From Acanthaster planci (lineage: Eukaryota > Echinodermata > Asteroidea > Valvatida > Acanthasteridae), in NCBI RefSeq assembly GCF_001949145.1, contig NW_019091370.1:2248575-2312574 (forward strand): DNA of 64,000 nucleotides, in the 5' to 3' direction. This document shows, in pieces, positions 24,561 to 35,877 of the stretch (position 1 is the first letter of the stretch; every line of letters starts with the position of its first letter). The notes beneath the pieces were generated by a model that was given only the letters and a program-made list of their open reading frames with translations, did not search any database and was not told where the DNA came from. The position numbers and the translations under genes are program-made.

Positions 24561-25749
24561 AGAGGTTTGCTGCATGGCGTGCCTAATTCCCTGTGAAAAG
24601 TGTTGATTCTAGCATATTGCACTGAAAGCTTAGTTACGAGCCCCCCCCCCATTTTTTTTTTTTTTTGCTGGGCAAGATGTATATGACGTAGACCTCTCGC
24701 TTCTTGTATCGCTAGCTCAACCAGGCATCATTCTTCACTGGATGTGACTGTAACTTAAACATTACTCAGCCACTCCTGACTAATAGGGCTCTTCTGGAAA
24801 TACCTTTGTGTTCTGTTCCTCGAGTTTACAACAGTGCTTTGGAGCTCAAGTTTGGACTCAATTTCTGCAGGATGTATGTAACAGCATGTCCATTCATTAA
24901 TCATGCCATTTTTAAGGTATGCAAATATTGAGTTTATGAAAGACTCAACAGTTGAATTTTCGGACTCGGGCTTTCCAGACATAACCAGCAGGACTCTAAG
25001 TCAGACTCAGAAGAGGTGGACTCAACCTCAACACTGGTGTATAATGTGTGTATCAAATATAAAACAGAGTCCAGATTAAAACACAGGCTACCAATAATTA
25101 TTTTTTTTAAAAAGTATCACCCTAGAAGTTTATGAAAAATTCTGCCACACTGCCGCTGCTCTATCATCATTCTTGAGAAAGTGGTTAAGGCGATTTACAT
25201 CTTCAATTCATTTTTAAATGTACTGTTTTGTATAAATGTATATCCCAGTCTTGATAGCTCTTTAAGAGTAATTTGCTCTTTGGGCAATCCCAGAGCTTGC
25301 CGATTTTATTTAAGTGTCATTCATTTTTACTGTCCTTGTGGGCCTCAAAGCAAGTAAGTAATGAAGACAGGTACCTTTCCACATTACTGACACAACTCAG
25401 TGTCTCGCTGCAAAAGTGAAAAAGGAAGCCTGGAACTCGTTATGAGTATTTCCTGAGAATCTCAAAGCCCTTCTCTCAAAATGTGTAAGCTGCTTTTTAT
25501 TATTTTGTTTTCTTGAATGAACTCTCAGAGGTCCATCAGCATTCAAGCACAACGGAGATGAGAGTATGCTTCTACGATTGTGGCTTAACAGCAGAAAACT
25601 CGAAAAGATTTTCAGATAAATAGAAATTCCAAAAGCAAACCAGAAATTCTTTACATTTCCCCCCAAACTGCCTTGCGATAAAAACAAACTATTTTGCCTT
25701 AATGCGTGCGGAATAAGACATCTGATGCTACTATGCCACATGTCTCCAC
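24561..25749. other. Non-coding DNA with GACTC-type repeats
   Basis: A C-run followed by a T-run lies at 24641-24666. GACTC words recur at about 24940-25035, resembling an eroded tandem repeat. Minus-strand frames (24755-24982, 25397-25741) have no recognised domain. Confidence 0.4.
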
Positions 25750-26140
25750 ACTCAAATTGTTTCCACTTAATGGGTACGCGACCACAATTAAGGCATAAAT
25801 GGAGATTGGATGGTGAGTTTACATGTTAATTTGTCTGAAGGCTGGAACCTTAATGGTAGTTTATGGCCTGTTTACAAGGGGGCCCCCACCACACACAAAT
25901 TCCTGTCCGCTCACTGATTGCGTTGAAGGCCGATCAAATGCTGGAGCACCGAGGGAATTAAAAAAAAAAATCCGGTTAGGGAAGCGATCCCTGTTGAGGC
26001 TTTTGCTTTTCCGCTCAATGATGAACTTGATGGAGTCGGGCTTGAGTTGATTGGAGCGGAATGGCTTTGTCGCCGTGCACCAATCAGTGGTAATTAGGCG
26101 GGCTTCAGCTCGGTGAGATTGTTTGCAAGCATTTAGCCTG
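25750..26140. promoter_or_regulatory. Candidate conserved non-coding island
   Basis: It contains CACAATTAAGGC, CATGTTAATTTG, CTGATTGCGTTG, then TTGATTGGAGC (TGATTGG at 26048-26054), and CCAATCA (26080-26086) directly followed by TAATTA (26091-26096). A convergent pair of TGATTGG/CCAATCA words with a TAATTA site echoes the CCAATCA-TAATTG arrangement in the core of A and B, but no long block is shared. Regulatory function is inferred. Confidence 0.4.
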
Positions 26141-26507
26141 TCGTATGCAATCTGGTCTCTCTTTTTTCCCCCGAAGATGTTTGAAATGGATGATATTCGC
26201 TTTTCATTTTGTTAAGAAAACAACGTTCAACAGTTTTTTTTTAGAGCACACAGCTTTCTGAACCATTTTTTGGTAACCTTTAAGAAATAATAATTGATTG
26301 GTGGCTTTTGGATGTCACGTGCAATCCTGTCTCTTTTTTCCCCTGAGATGCTTGAAATGGACACAATTTGTTTGTCATTTCAATGAAAAAAAACCCCAAA
26401 AATTCAGCTTGAGATTTCCACGCCTCATTTAGTGCATAACAATGTTTACTTTAGAACCTTTTTTCCCCTTTTAGGAAATGAAAATAGGAGGGTGGACTTT
26501 CGGATGG
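26141..26507 (+). repeat. Two-copy tandem duplication, about 174-bp offset
   Basis: Copy 1 (26141-26314) and copy 2 (26315-26507) share TGCAATC, TCTCTTTTTTCCCC, GATG-TTGAAATGGA, a GAACC-TTTTTT stretch, AGAAAT/GGAAATGAAAAT-type sequence, GGTGG and TTTTGGATG/TTTCGGATG, in that order and with drift. It directly follows the island at 25750-26140, so it may be a local duplication of regulatory sequence or of an old repeat. Confidence 0.5.
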
Positions 26508-28699
26508 ATTTGAGGAACACTGTGACATGCTCATAAATATTGGAAATTCCCCCCCCCAATTTCAAACTCAATTTTCCTTCAAAAATCAAATAACAACGCA
26601 GGGGATATAAAAAAAACACTGGCAGATGTAAGGTGGGACTCCAGAGCGGAAGAAAGGGGCAGTGCAGGTGGATGGTTACAGCTCTGATTTTGGCTGTGTA
26701 CGGACTACTTGGCTGTGGCTAGAAACAGCACGAGCATCTATGGGAGTCGTAGCCAAACACTTCCGACAAGGCTGAATTTGGCTGTTGCCTAAACTGACAG
26801 CAACTCAACTTTCTGAGCTTGTTGAACAACTTACCTGGTTGGGACCACTGATGGGCTTACGATAACAAAAAACAGAAGTATTTTTGAAAATGGAAAAGAC
26901 AAGGGAATAAAAATAAACGACAGGGCGAGCCCTGCGCAAGACCACAGGAGAAACTGCACGCTCATTCTTGCCCCATTTATGTTCGGTCTTACCATTCCTG
27001 CAAGACTCAGCACACCGTCATGGCGCCAGTGTACGAGGCCATAAACTTTGTGCATATTGGTTCCAGGCAATCATATAACACGCCTTTAAAAAAAAACCCA
27101 CAAAAACATTAGGACCGGCAAACTTTTCAAGTTGTGATGAAAATATCACATTGCAATGATGGGGTGATGGAAAGTTTGATGTGCTGAAGAATAAATACAC
27201 ATCTGTGTTCTGCAATTTACATGAAGCTCCAGACTGATCTGGCCAAGCTGTGACAAGGAGGGTAGTTTTTATCGTTTCGTTTTAGACATGACTGCATGGC
27301 ATCTCATACCAGCACTGTCTCTGATTGTGAGTTTTGGATAGTTGTTTTTCCGAAAAAAGATTCTGGTCCTAACCACCTTAAGGTCATTTGAAAGAGCTCC
27401 ACTTTTGCTGTCTCAATAGCTCAGACTGGCACTTTCTTGAAATGCAGACTCTGCAAAAATCCTGCTCTCTGATATCTGGGTGTAGTCTCAATAAAGCTAG
27501 AACACTGTGGCCTGACACTAAATTGAAGACCTTCATCCAAAAACCGTAGCGTTTTTAGTGACTGCAACAGATGAGGGACCAGACATCTGAAAGGAAAAAA
27601 GGCTTCCCCAGTGGTCTGACAGCTGAAATAAGAGAGGCAGAAGTTTAGGAAACGCGACCGATACAAAGTGTGACAAAGTTTCTGAAGCTAGACAGTTTTG
27701 GAGATGTATGTGATTTGAGGGCAAAACTTAAAGGCAGTCTACCACCAATGCATGTAGACATACCATAAAGGAGCATTCAACCAAAGCTGGTTTTGTTTGC
27801 TCTTGCTCTATGCTCTTACAGACAGTTATGGGGGGGGGTTGTCCTGAAGTGGCCCCTGTCCTGAACTCTACAGCTGCTCAGGTCAAACTGACCAGAATCT
27901 TAGGCAGCCACAACTAGAACTACAGGCTGCCGCTGGAGAGACCAGAGTTGATTGCTGAAAGGTTTATGGAGGCAGCTGTGGTTGGAGGTCCAGACATCTT
28001 GGCTTTTACACGTCTATTTCCCAGTGGCAAGATATCCAACCAAATGTCTGTGACTAGGAGTGTGGGTATTTACAGGCTGTCACCGAGTGCGGGATAATTG
28101 CAAAGTGAAGTAATACTGCAGTCTGGTTGCACAACACTGTGTAAGGTGATTGGGGGGTGTGGAGTCAGACTCAATGCAAAAGAAGTTCGGCAAAAGATTC
28201 TTTCAAAAAGATGTACTGAATCAACATTGCAGGTGAGCGGGTGGAGGGGGAGAAACAACGGTAATCTGTCAAGTTTCAGATAAGGTGTTCCCGTATATAT
28301 GGCTCAGAAACTGCACGAAAGTAACAGTGGCCCATGCTCAAATTCTGAAAACCCTTAAATGTGCATATAATGTGTATATCACGATGACAATATGTCAGTC
28401 AACAGCATTTAGTTCATGTTTCAACAGAGGGCGATCATGCGGTTGAAGTGCTCATGTGGCCATCTGTGCAACCTATCAATCTGAGGTTTTCATCCCTGGT
28501 ACGAAATGATGACCTTGCGAGGTGGCAGAAAAAAAAACAACAGAACCCCAGATAAGAAGGGAAAATGCCCCAGCCCCAATAAATAATGCAAGATTTATGA
28601 CGACCTGTGGTTGTTTACAAGGACACAGGGAGTTCTACAAGAATTTCAGCTAATGCACAGTCCATAGACATAATACCCAATATTCCTCAACAGATGTTG
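26508..28699. other. Non-coding DNA, nothing recognised
   Basis: A segment at 26680-26800 repeats TTGGCTGTGG/TTTGGCTGT words. Other stretches are ordinary. Several short frames without domains are ignored. Confidence 0.4.
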
Positions 28700-29110
28700 A
28701 GATAAATCACCACAGTATCTCATGTTTCTCCCTCTCTCTCTCTTCCCCTTAGCTGTTTACGGGAGCCGGGATTTTTCCTAAGCCAGCTGACACATAATAA
28801 ATTCTCCTCTTTCCTCAACTTTTTATAGGGATTTCATACTTGAGGGGGAGAAATATCAGTTCTTATTTTGACAAGGATTGCTTGTTATGGTGTTTACACC
28901 CACGGCAATAGTGAAATGGGATGATATTTCATTGTGGGCCGGATGACTGTATCGATATTTCGCAAGGCCCCCCTTCCATAAATTTAGAAATGGAATGTAA
29001 ATTAATGTAAATGAATGTCACTAGGCCTCAGATGCTGTACAGAGGATGTGATATCAGATTGATTTGGAAAGCTGCTGAAAAAAAGAGGTGAGTGTGAATT
29101 ACACCTGATG
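28700..29110. promoter_or_regulatory. Candidate conserved non-coding island
   Basis: A CT-rich lead (28730-28750) is followed by GCTGACACATAATAAATTC, TTTTTATAGGG, GATGATATTTCATTG, TGTATCGATATTTCGC and AAATTAATGTAAATGAATG. It has no coding potential and no simple repeats beyond the lead. Call based on texture only. Confidence 0.33.
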
Positions 29111-29751
29111 TCAATTAAAAGAGGAATTTCTATCTTGTCAGTGATGCAAGTCAAGCGTCAACCAATACCAAACAATTCAAGCTCCAAAAATTGCAACTTG
29201 ATGAGGAGTGTCGACATAAACTGTCCAACTGAAAACGGTGCAACAGTTCATTGATTCAGCAATTAGTTGCAAAGTGCAGGGTTTGGAGAATACGGGTGGT
29301 TGAGAAACTAAAGTTCCATTCTTCCCTGAAGGAAAAAAAAAGTCTGTTAATGCCCAGTGAAATTGGCTTCCTTTTTAAATTTCTTTTAACATACTGGGAA
29401 AAAAGAGATCTGGATATAGGATTAAAAGCCTGAAATCAGTTTTGCAGTGAGGAGCTTGGTCTACTTGGTCACAAGACTGGCGACCAGACACAAAACCACT
29501 CACATGACCAGTCACAAGTAACAGGGTGACAAAGACATGCTTCCGTGGCAAGTTCATGTGAATGGCCTGTGACTTGACTTTAGACTGGAGTGGAGGTCTC
29601 AGATGGTTTCGTAATTTCCTGTATTGTTCTTGAGGGGTGTCAACAACTGAAATCTAAATCACTTATCCTTTTTGAGAATGCACCTTGGCAACTGAAGTAG
29701 TCAAGGGTTTGATTTTTCTTAATGCATGGCATGCACAATGAATACGAGTGA
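29111..29751. other. Non-coding DNA with CTTGACT/TCACAAG words
   Basis: Between 29455 and 29580 TTGGTCACAAG, CCAGTCACAAG and TGTGACTTGACTTT recur, similar to the eroded repeat near 5100. No gene. Confidence 0.4.
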
Positions 29752-29888
29752 GTGCGCCTCCAAGGAGTTTGCAATGCGTTGACCTATCACAATGCCCAAA
29801 ATCTGTCAAGCCAATGCGCATTTGGAAAGGGTTGACAGATTTCGCGCACTGTGATTGGCCAACGCGTTACAAACTCTTGGAGGCGCAC
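29752..29888. mobile_element. 137-bp near-complete palindrome (MITE)
   Basis: The left arm starts GTGCGCCTCCAAGGAG and the right arm ends CTTGGAGGCGCAC. The roughly 57-base arms match throughout, including CTCCAAG-AGTTTG, ACGCGTTGG, CCAATCACAGTG and AAATCTGTCAA words and their inverses, leaving only a short spacer. Target duplication is not evident. As DNA or RNA it can fold into one long hairpin. Confidence 0.75.
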
Positions 29889-31019
29889 TATTGTGCTTGC
29901 CCGTATTATGGCTGAAAAGTGCAGTACTGCTCCTACTTTGTAATACCTGATATGCTCCTCAAATCACCTTAAAACCCCCAAATGTTGCCCAGGTATTCCA
30001 ATCCCTTATATCTAAGAGTGGAAAATGCCTGCCAGCTTTACCAAAACAAGTGCTCCGTGGAAGAAGACAGGAAAGTATTTTCCACAAAAATTGTTACGAT
30101 TTATGGCATACAGTGGAGTGGAAACTCATATGAGCACAAAGGTTTGATGAGGCGATTTTAAACTATTAACCAGATGGGCCTAGGAGTGATGATGCACTGA
30201 GCCAATCCCATTTATAAAGTACTTAAAAACTAACAGTTTTCCAATGATTTTGTTCATAAAGTTTACCTTGTGTTTTGGAAAACACCGCTCAAGCCATCTG
30301 TGGTGCATTGCCTCGCAAACACACTGCTAAAATCTTTTTACAGTGAAGTAGCTAGTGCACTATATGATGCATGGATGTGAAATAGTACTTGCTTGAGCAG
30401 TGCCGGTGTGCTATGAAATAGGGACCGCATTTTGCATGTGCCTAGCGGTACATGATGACAGTGATAGCCATGTCCAAGTACAAGAGTTGGAGTCCATAAA
30501 GTTTATTTAGGAGTCAAAACTGGGGAAAGGTTTACTACCAGATGGTGAGTTTTAATATCAGCTGTTTAATTATAAAAACCACATGTGATGGGCTTTTGAC
30601 CAACAGGAACGGGGCAACTTACTTGGTATACATGAATTTAAAAAAAAAGGTGCATTAAGCTGCTTAATGACCATATGGAATCGAAACACAAATCTTAAAC
30701 GTTACAAGACTAAACATTTCAATGCTCGCCGAATTGTCCTTGAAGACAAAGAGAAAAGATTATTCACACTTTACAAGTAGTTGCCCCCTGACAGGATGAT
30801 CTGTTTTGCTTTGAACTATCAAATAAGTTTGAATCTCATTGGAAAACTCAGTCCGCCATTTCAGTAGAAACTGACTTGCCACTTCTTGCTGGGACCACTC
30901 AGCCATCTCTCTGAACTCTCAAGTCGAAAGTCTCCAAATTCCACAGCTGTGGAAAGGAACACTAGACAATGTGACTTGGCTGTCAGTTCAGCACCCCCTC
31001 CCCCACAATCTTAACACAC
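29889..31019. other. Non-coding DNA, nothing recognised
   Basis: Ordinary AT-rich sequence without gene, tandem repeat or foldback. Confidence 0.4.
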
Positions 31020-31410
31020 GCCTACCTCTCAGGAAATAGTTAGTATTAAGGATGAGGCTGTAATGCTATAGGCTTAACGGGGATTAATCGCACCCAATCA
31101 TAACAATGATTATAGGAGCTTCAATCGTGTGGTACATAGAAAGGGTGGCAGGACGATGTAGATACACAGGTAGCGGCTATGTTGAGATCTGTCCGAGAGG
31201 GGAAATTTTTCTATAAGCGGTTTATTTTTTCTCCCTCAATGTTGTTGTTATTTCTCTGGTCATTAGCTGGGCTTTGCCCCTCGGTCTGTTCTTTATCCTC
31301 CAGGTTTTAGATGAAGGGATTTACTGCAAAAAACCTATCAATACAGAGGCGAGTGCACAATGCCATTAAGTGTAATTAATGTCAGCGGAAATCATGTGTA
31401 GAAAAAAAAA
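31020..31410. promoter_or_regulatory. Candidate conserved non-coding island
   Basis: Dense TAAT/ATTA cores: GTAATGCTATAGG, GGGGATTAATCGCACCC, CCAATCATAACAATGATTATAGG, GGTCATTAGCTGG, and CCATTAAGTGTAATTAATG. CAATCATAACAATGATTATAG includes an inverted ATCAT/ATGAT pair. No coding potential. Function inferred. Confidence 0.38.
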
Positions 31411-32017
31411 AGACTCTGAGATTTGTCTGTCACTGTTGACGCATCAGTCTGGCTTGTTCTTGGTTACCAATGGTCTAACACTTCTCCTCCTTCAGTAACT
31501 AGACAACTAACTCCCTGGGGAAATTACCAGCAGCTTGCATGAGCTTTAGTTTTGCAGTTAATCAAAGATAGTACTTGTTAAGTGCACTGTACTTATGTTT
31601 TACAGTTTACTAACACAATTCCTTTCTTTTGCTTTAGTGGCTTCTTGTTAAGCTTATTAACATGGCCCAAAGTCCCAGTGTGTTCCTTCTACCAGAAAAT
31701 TACGTCCACCTCTCCCAGTGGTGAGAGATTTTCAGTTTTATCAGTTTGAACCTTAGCAACAATGTACAGTGCGAAGATGAGTAAAGTTTGCCTAACTGTG
31801 ACTGGCCACTGTCATGCAAAGTTAGGCAGATTGTTCCAGTACTTATGTTCACATACACCTTCATGCACATGTACACGGAATTTACAATCTATAAAAAATA
31901 TAAAAAATCAATCCCACCTTTCAAGGGCTCTTCAGTTTCAGGTCTGAGTGCCTGAAAAGGAGTTGTTAGACAGGTGTTCCCATTCTGAAACAGTTAATAT
32001 GAGCCTGTATTGTAAAG
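31411..32017. other. Non-coding DNA
   Basis: Nothing recognised. A 61-codon frame at 31762-31947 has no domain. Confidence 0.4.
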
Positions 32018-32884
32018 GTGTACGTGGGTTATTCATATACTAGAAAGTTGACTCCTAAATTGGCAAGGAATGTATTCCACAGAAAAATTCTCAACACTGC
32101 TAAGTGTCCAAAACTGGTGCACCTTCCTCTTTTTTATCCTCCTTGGATACGGTATACATGTACAGTCAAAGGTCAAAGTACATGTAACATGTGGATTCCT
32201 ATGCCATTCAGCCACTGGATTCCATACAATGGTAACCGAAAATCTTCTCTTGTGAGACAAGACAAAATCCTCCATATAACATCCAGCAACAGAAACTCTT
32301 CGCACCTTCCATCAATTTCGGTTAGGCTCAGAATAATCTCTCCGAAAAACTTTTGTGGACGTCGGTACGTCTTCCAAACTGTGGTAACTTACAGCATACT
32401 TATATGTGATTCAATTTACCAAATGTATCAGTTGGTATTCTCCAAGGCAAACATCTCCAATTTAAACTTTTCTTCTCTCATAGATCATCCTTGTCCCACA
32501 ATCAACAGAATCAGGAACTTTCACATCCTGACTTCTCAGCTGCAATATTTTGCCCCTGGAATGCACCTCCCTCTCCTAAAAAGGAGCCACAACCCCCGAG
32601 GCAGTTTCATATCTACCCTTACAACCACGGTCTGCCCACTGGCCAAGTGTGTAGTTTTGTTTTCTCTTGGACTGTGGACAACAGGTGAACACTTCATAGC
32701 CTGGCCCCTTATTACTTCTATCCTCCATCAAAACTCCTGGAGATCTACCACAGGATGCTCACTTCATTACTGCACAGGCTTTGTTTTAACATCCTTGGTT
32801 CTGCTTAAAATTCCAAGAACAGCCTCCCCCTTCTGTCCATCTGAAATGATCACAACAGAGATACATCACCCCAGCCCCAAATAA
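32018..32884 (+). other. Long unexplained open frame (288 codons)
   Basis: This is the longest gap-free open frame in the window, starting with ATG at 32018 and ending with TAA at 32882-32884. The translation has no domain, signal peptide or repeat that I recognise. It is rich in S, T, I, L, H and P, as expected from a pyrimidine-rich strand where stop codons are rare. No splice-site or promoter argument supports it, and the frame may be chance. A decayed mobile-element protein is another possibility. I do not assign a function. Confidence 0.2.
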
Positions 32885-33171
32885 ACACACCCACCTTCAA
32901 GTTATCCCACATTTTTGTCCAGGCAACATTTGGCTCCTGGGTTTTGTATTATATATCTCTCATCACTGGGTTAAGCTGCCAGATTGCTTTTTGTCAGCTG
33001 GCCTCAATGACTGGCCCACCATGGGGCCCACCCATGCACCCGCCTGCCTTGGGCTACTGATTGGTCCCCCCCCCACAGGTACACACTCCCTGATCAAATT
33101 ATGGGATTCGAAAATGATTTTGAAACCGGAAGTTTTTTTGAGGGGGAAAGGGTGGGTTACCTCCATGCCTG
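32885..33171. other. Non-coding DNA
   Basis: Nothing is recognised. Confidence 0.4.
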
Positions 33172-33250
33172 TAGGTACATGTACATGTATAAAGTTATAT
33201 CATGGTGTGTACCACCTGTGATGTACATGTACCTACATGTACTGTACATC
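33172..33250. repeat. TACATGTA repeat forming a 15-bp-arm hairpin
   Basis: TAGGTACATGTACAT (33172-33186) and its exact reverse complement (33221-33235) are separated by 34 bases, and more TACATGTAC units follow. Similar TACATGTAC runs occur at 35096-35112 and 57408-57429. Confidence 0.7.
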
Positions 33251-35282
33251 ATGTATCCAGTCAGTATTACAGAGCACAGAGATTTCATGAATAAAGGAAC
33301 GTTTGAGGAAGTGAACAGATACCTGTCTCCTTGCTCAATGATCGGCCAAAATATCACACAGATTTTCTCAAGTTCAGCCTGGTCCTCACCAGATTTCATC
33401 TGAGCAATGCACTTTTCTAACCATCAACCCACGCAACCTTGTTGGCTTTCAGCTAGTTGCAAACCCACGGACGTTTTCTGAAATGGGGCTACAGGCTGTT
33501 GGCTAGAGTAGAATGCAACTTAAAAATTGCACCCAAAATGTTTGGTACGGTCAGGCATCGGGAAGCTGTGGTTTGCTTTGGTCTGGTTTTAGCTAGCTTG
33601 GCGTCAAGCCTCAGGCCTCGTCACACAGCCTTGCCTGACATTTTGTACAAGGCTTCAAAATGGCTGCAGCCTGGTGTTGAGCTGTATTTCATACACCACC
33701 TGATGTTTGAGATGTAACAGGTTCCACTCTACTATGAACATATTTTTTTCTCTCCAACTAGGTAAAATCAGCTTTCAGAATTCCAGTTTTCAGCTTGGCA
33801 GATGCCAGTTTTCAAGAAAGAGTTCCTTGTCTCCATACTCCCTTTGTCGCAATGGAACGGGGGTCCTTACTTGTTGGTGTAAGGAGGATTTCCAATTGCA
33901 AAGGAACGGCTGGCTAATCCTTCAACCAACCCCTCTGCCAAGTACTGTTACCTATGACTGGGAAAGTCCTCAATTTTTTTCCCTCAAGTAATGTCACACT
34001 GAACTGCAACAACAAGAACCTCTTGTCCTCAACACCCACATGAAACTCCTAGATCTGCCCCCACAGTGGTGGTAATAGTGGGAGGAGCAAGGGTTAGGAT
34101 CCAGAATGAGGGCGGTATGGGGACAGTAAATGTTTAATGTGGACTAGTGTGGTTTAAGAAATCTTATTCTTTAACTGACTGGCAAGACCACACAATAACA
34201 CTGCCTCAGGCTCCAAGCAACTGCTTTTCATTGTTTTGTCATCAAAAATGACAGCAGGGTTCTCTTGGTTTCCAATGTGCAAATGTTCCTTGCATATGTT
34301 ACTGTCAACAAATCTCACTGGTATATATATATAGTAAGTATACCATATGGTCCATAATTCATATGTAGTGTTTTCAATCAACTTAGTTAAGCGAGACAAC
34401 ACTCAAGGCTATGGGTTTCATTGTATACTAATGTTAACCTAGAATTGATATGCCAGAAGCAAACTTGTAGGCCTTTAATAATGTTCAGTAGACTGAGTGC
34501 AACTTTTTTCACTTAAACGAATGGATATACAATACAAGTCTTTATCTAAAAAAAGAGTATGTGTTTTCTACAGTAGGTGTGCCGTTGCCAACAAATTTGA
34601 AATTCTCCAAATTGGAACAACTCTGCAAAACATGGAGGGGGAGGCCCAATAATGACAAGAAGGGACATTCTGGTGAGGGCATCTGTCAAAGATGGCTGCA
34701 ATAAGTCTGACTGACATGGAATATGGATGGGACAAATGCCAGGGAGTTGATGATTTCCCCATGCAGTCGGATCCCAGAACAGTCTGGTATTTACTGCATG
34801 GGTCTTCTGGTTAGACTGTTCCTGTAGGCCCCACACTGCTCAAGTCACAGATTTTACATCACCTCAAATAGCCTCCCCCCTCTTTCATAATACCAGCCTC
34901 TTTTATGATGGATTCCTTGGATCAGAAAGGCATACATGTGTCTCCAGAGAGCCTTTGCTACTCTGAGTGAACCCCTCTTCAAGGTTAGCTGAGGCTTTTA
35001 AAGAATGTCAGCAGGAGAGTAGTAGCAAAATAACAGATGATGTTATTACTGGTAGGGTAGGGTGGACCTCTTCTAGTGGAGGTTTGCAGCTGAGTTACAT
35101 GTACATGTACATGAGGTGAAGATGGAATGGAAATTTAACACTGGGGTGTTCTTCCCTTTAGCTGGCTGTACTGTAGTCCAGTTCTTCTGAGAGTCACCAA
35201 GGAAACTGACATACATGTAGAAGGAGAAGCAGAAATGAGGCCACATTGCCAAGGCACTGTTTGCGGAGTCACTCAAATAGGG
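33251..35282. other. Non-coding DNA
   Basis: A partly self-complementary region at about 33520-33660 contains TGGTACGGTCAGGCA and TGCCTGACATTTTGTAC words and may be an eroded foldback. A short AT dinucleotide run is near 34322. TACATGTACATGTACAT is at 35096-35112. No gene. Confidence 0.4.
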
Positions 35283-35870
35283 GTCAGCTTGTAAGTCCGA
35301 CGCCTCCTAATTCGGACACCTCATAAGTCTGAAACAAGCATTTAAAAAAGTCCAGAACTCCGACGCCTCAAAGGTCCGCTGGTGAACTTTTTATGACACA
35401 TACAAACATTTTTAAGATTTCAAAAGTATTACAGTCGAAAAAAATGCTTTTTATTTTTAGCGAAGTAACATACATCATTCTTACACAGTGGTATTTTGGA
35501 TTAAAAAATTACTGGACCAGCATACGAACTGTGCAGGTAGTCTGATTGATTTAGTTTTCCTAACAGGATCAGTACTGTGTCACGAGTTGGGAACAAAGTT
35601 GAATCTCAATCGTGGGCGATGCGTCGCACGGGCTCGCACTCCACCATCTTTCACAGTCAATCGCACTGATGCCTCATATTAAGTCCGACACCTCATTGGT
35701 CCGATGTCGGATTTATGAGGCATCGGACCTTTGAGGCATCGGAACTATGAGGCTGAAAAAAAAAGGCCCATAAATCTGACACCTCATTATTCCGATGCCT
35801 CATGAGTCGGAAAAGTCGGACTTTTGAGGCGTTGGACCTATGAGGCGTCGGACTTACGATACACACCTTG
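35283..35870. mobile_element. Foldback element built of roughly 16-bp modules, flanked by AATAGGG
   Basis: Variants of TAAGTCCGACGCCTCA are arrayed at 35292-35380. At 35668-35856 they recur in both orientations, ending in the exact inverse TGAGGCGTCGGACTTA. The middle (35381-35667) is unrelated, AT-rich DNA with no recognised coding. The 7-mer AATAGGG occurs immediately outside both ends (35276-35282 and 35871-35877), consistent with a target-site duplication. No transposase. Confidence 0.7.
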
Positions 35871-35877
35871 AATAGGG

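Noticed and set aside
24615-24623. Second TATTGCACT seed match
   Set aside because: Only the seed matches; no hairpin.
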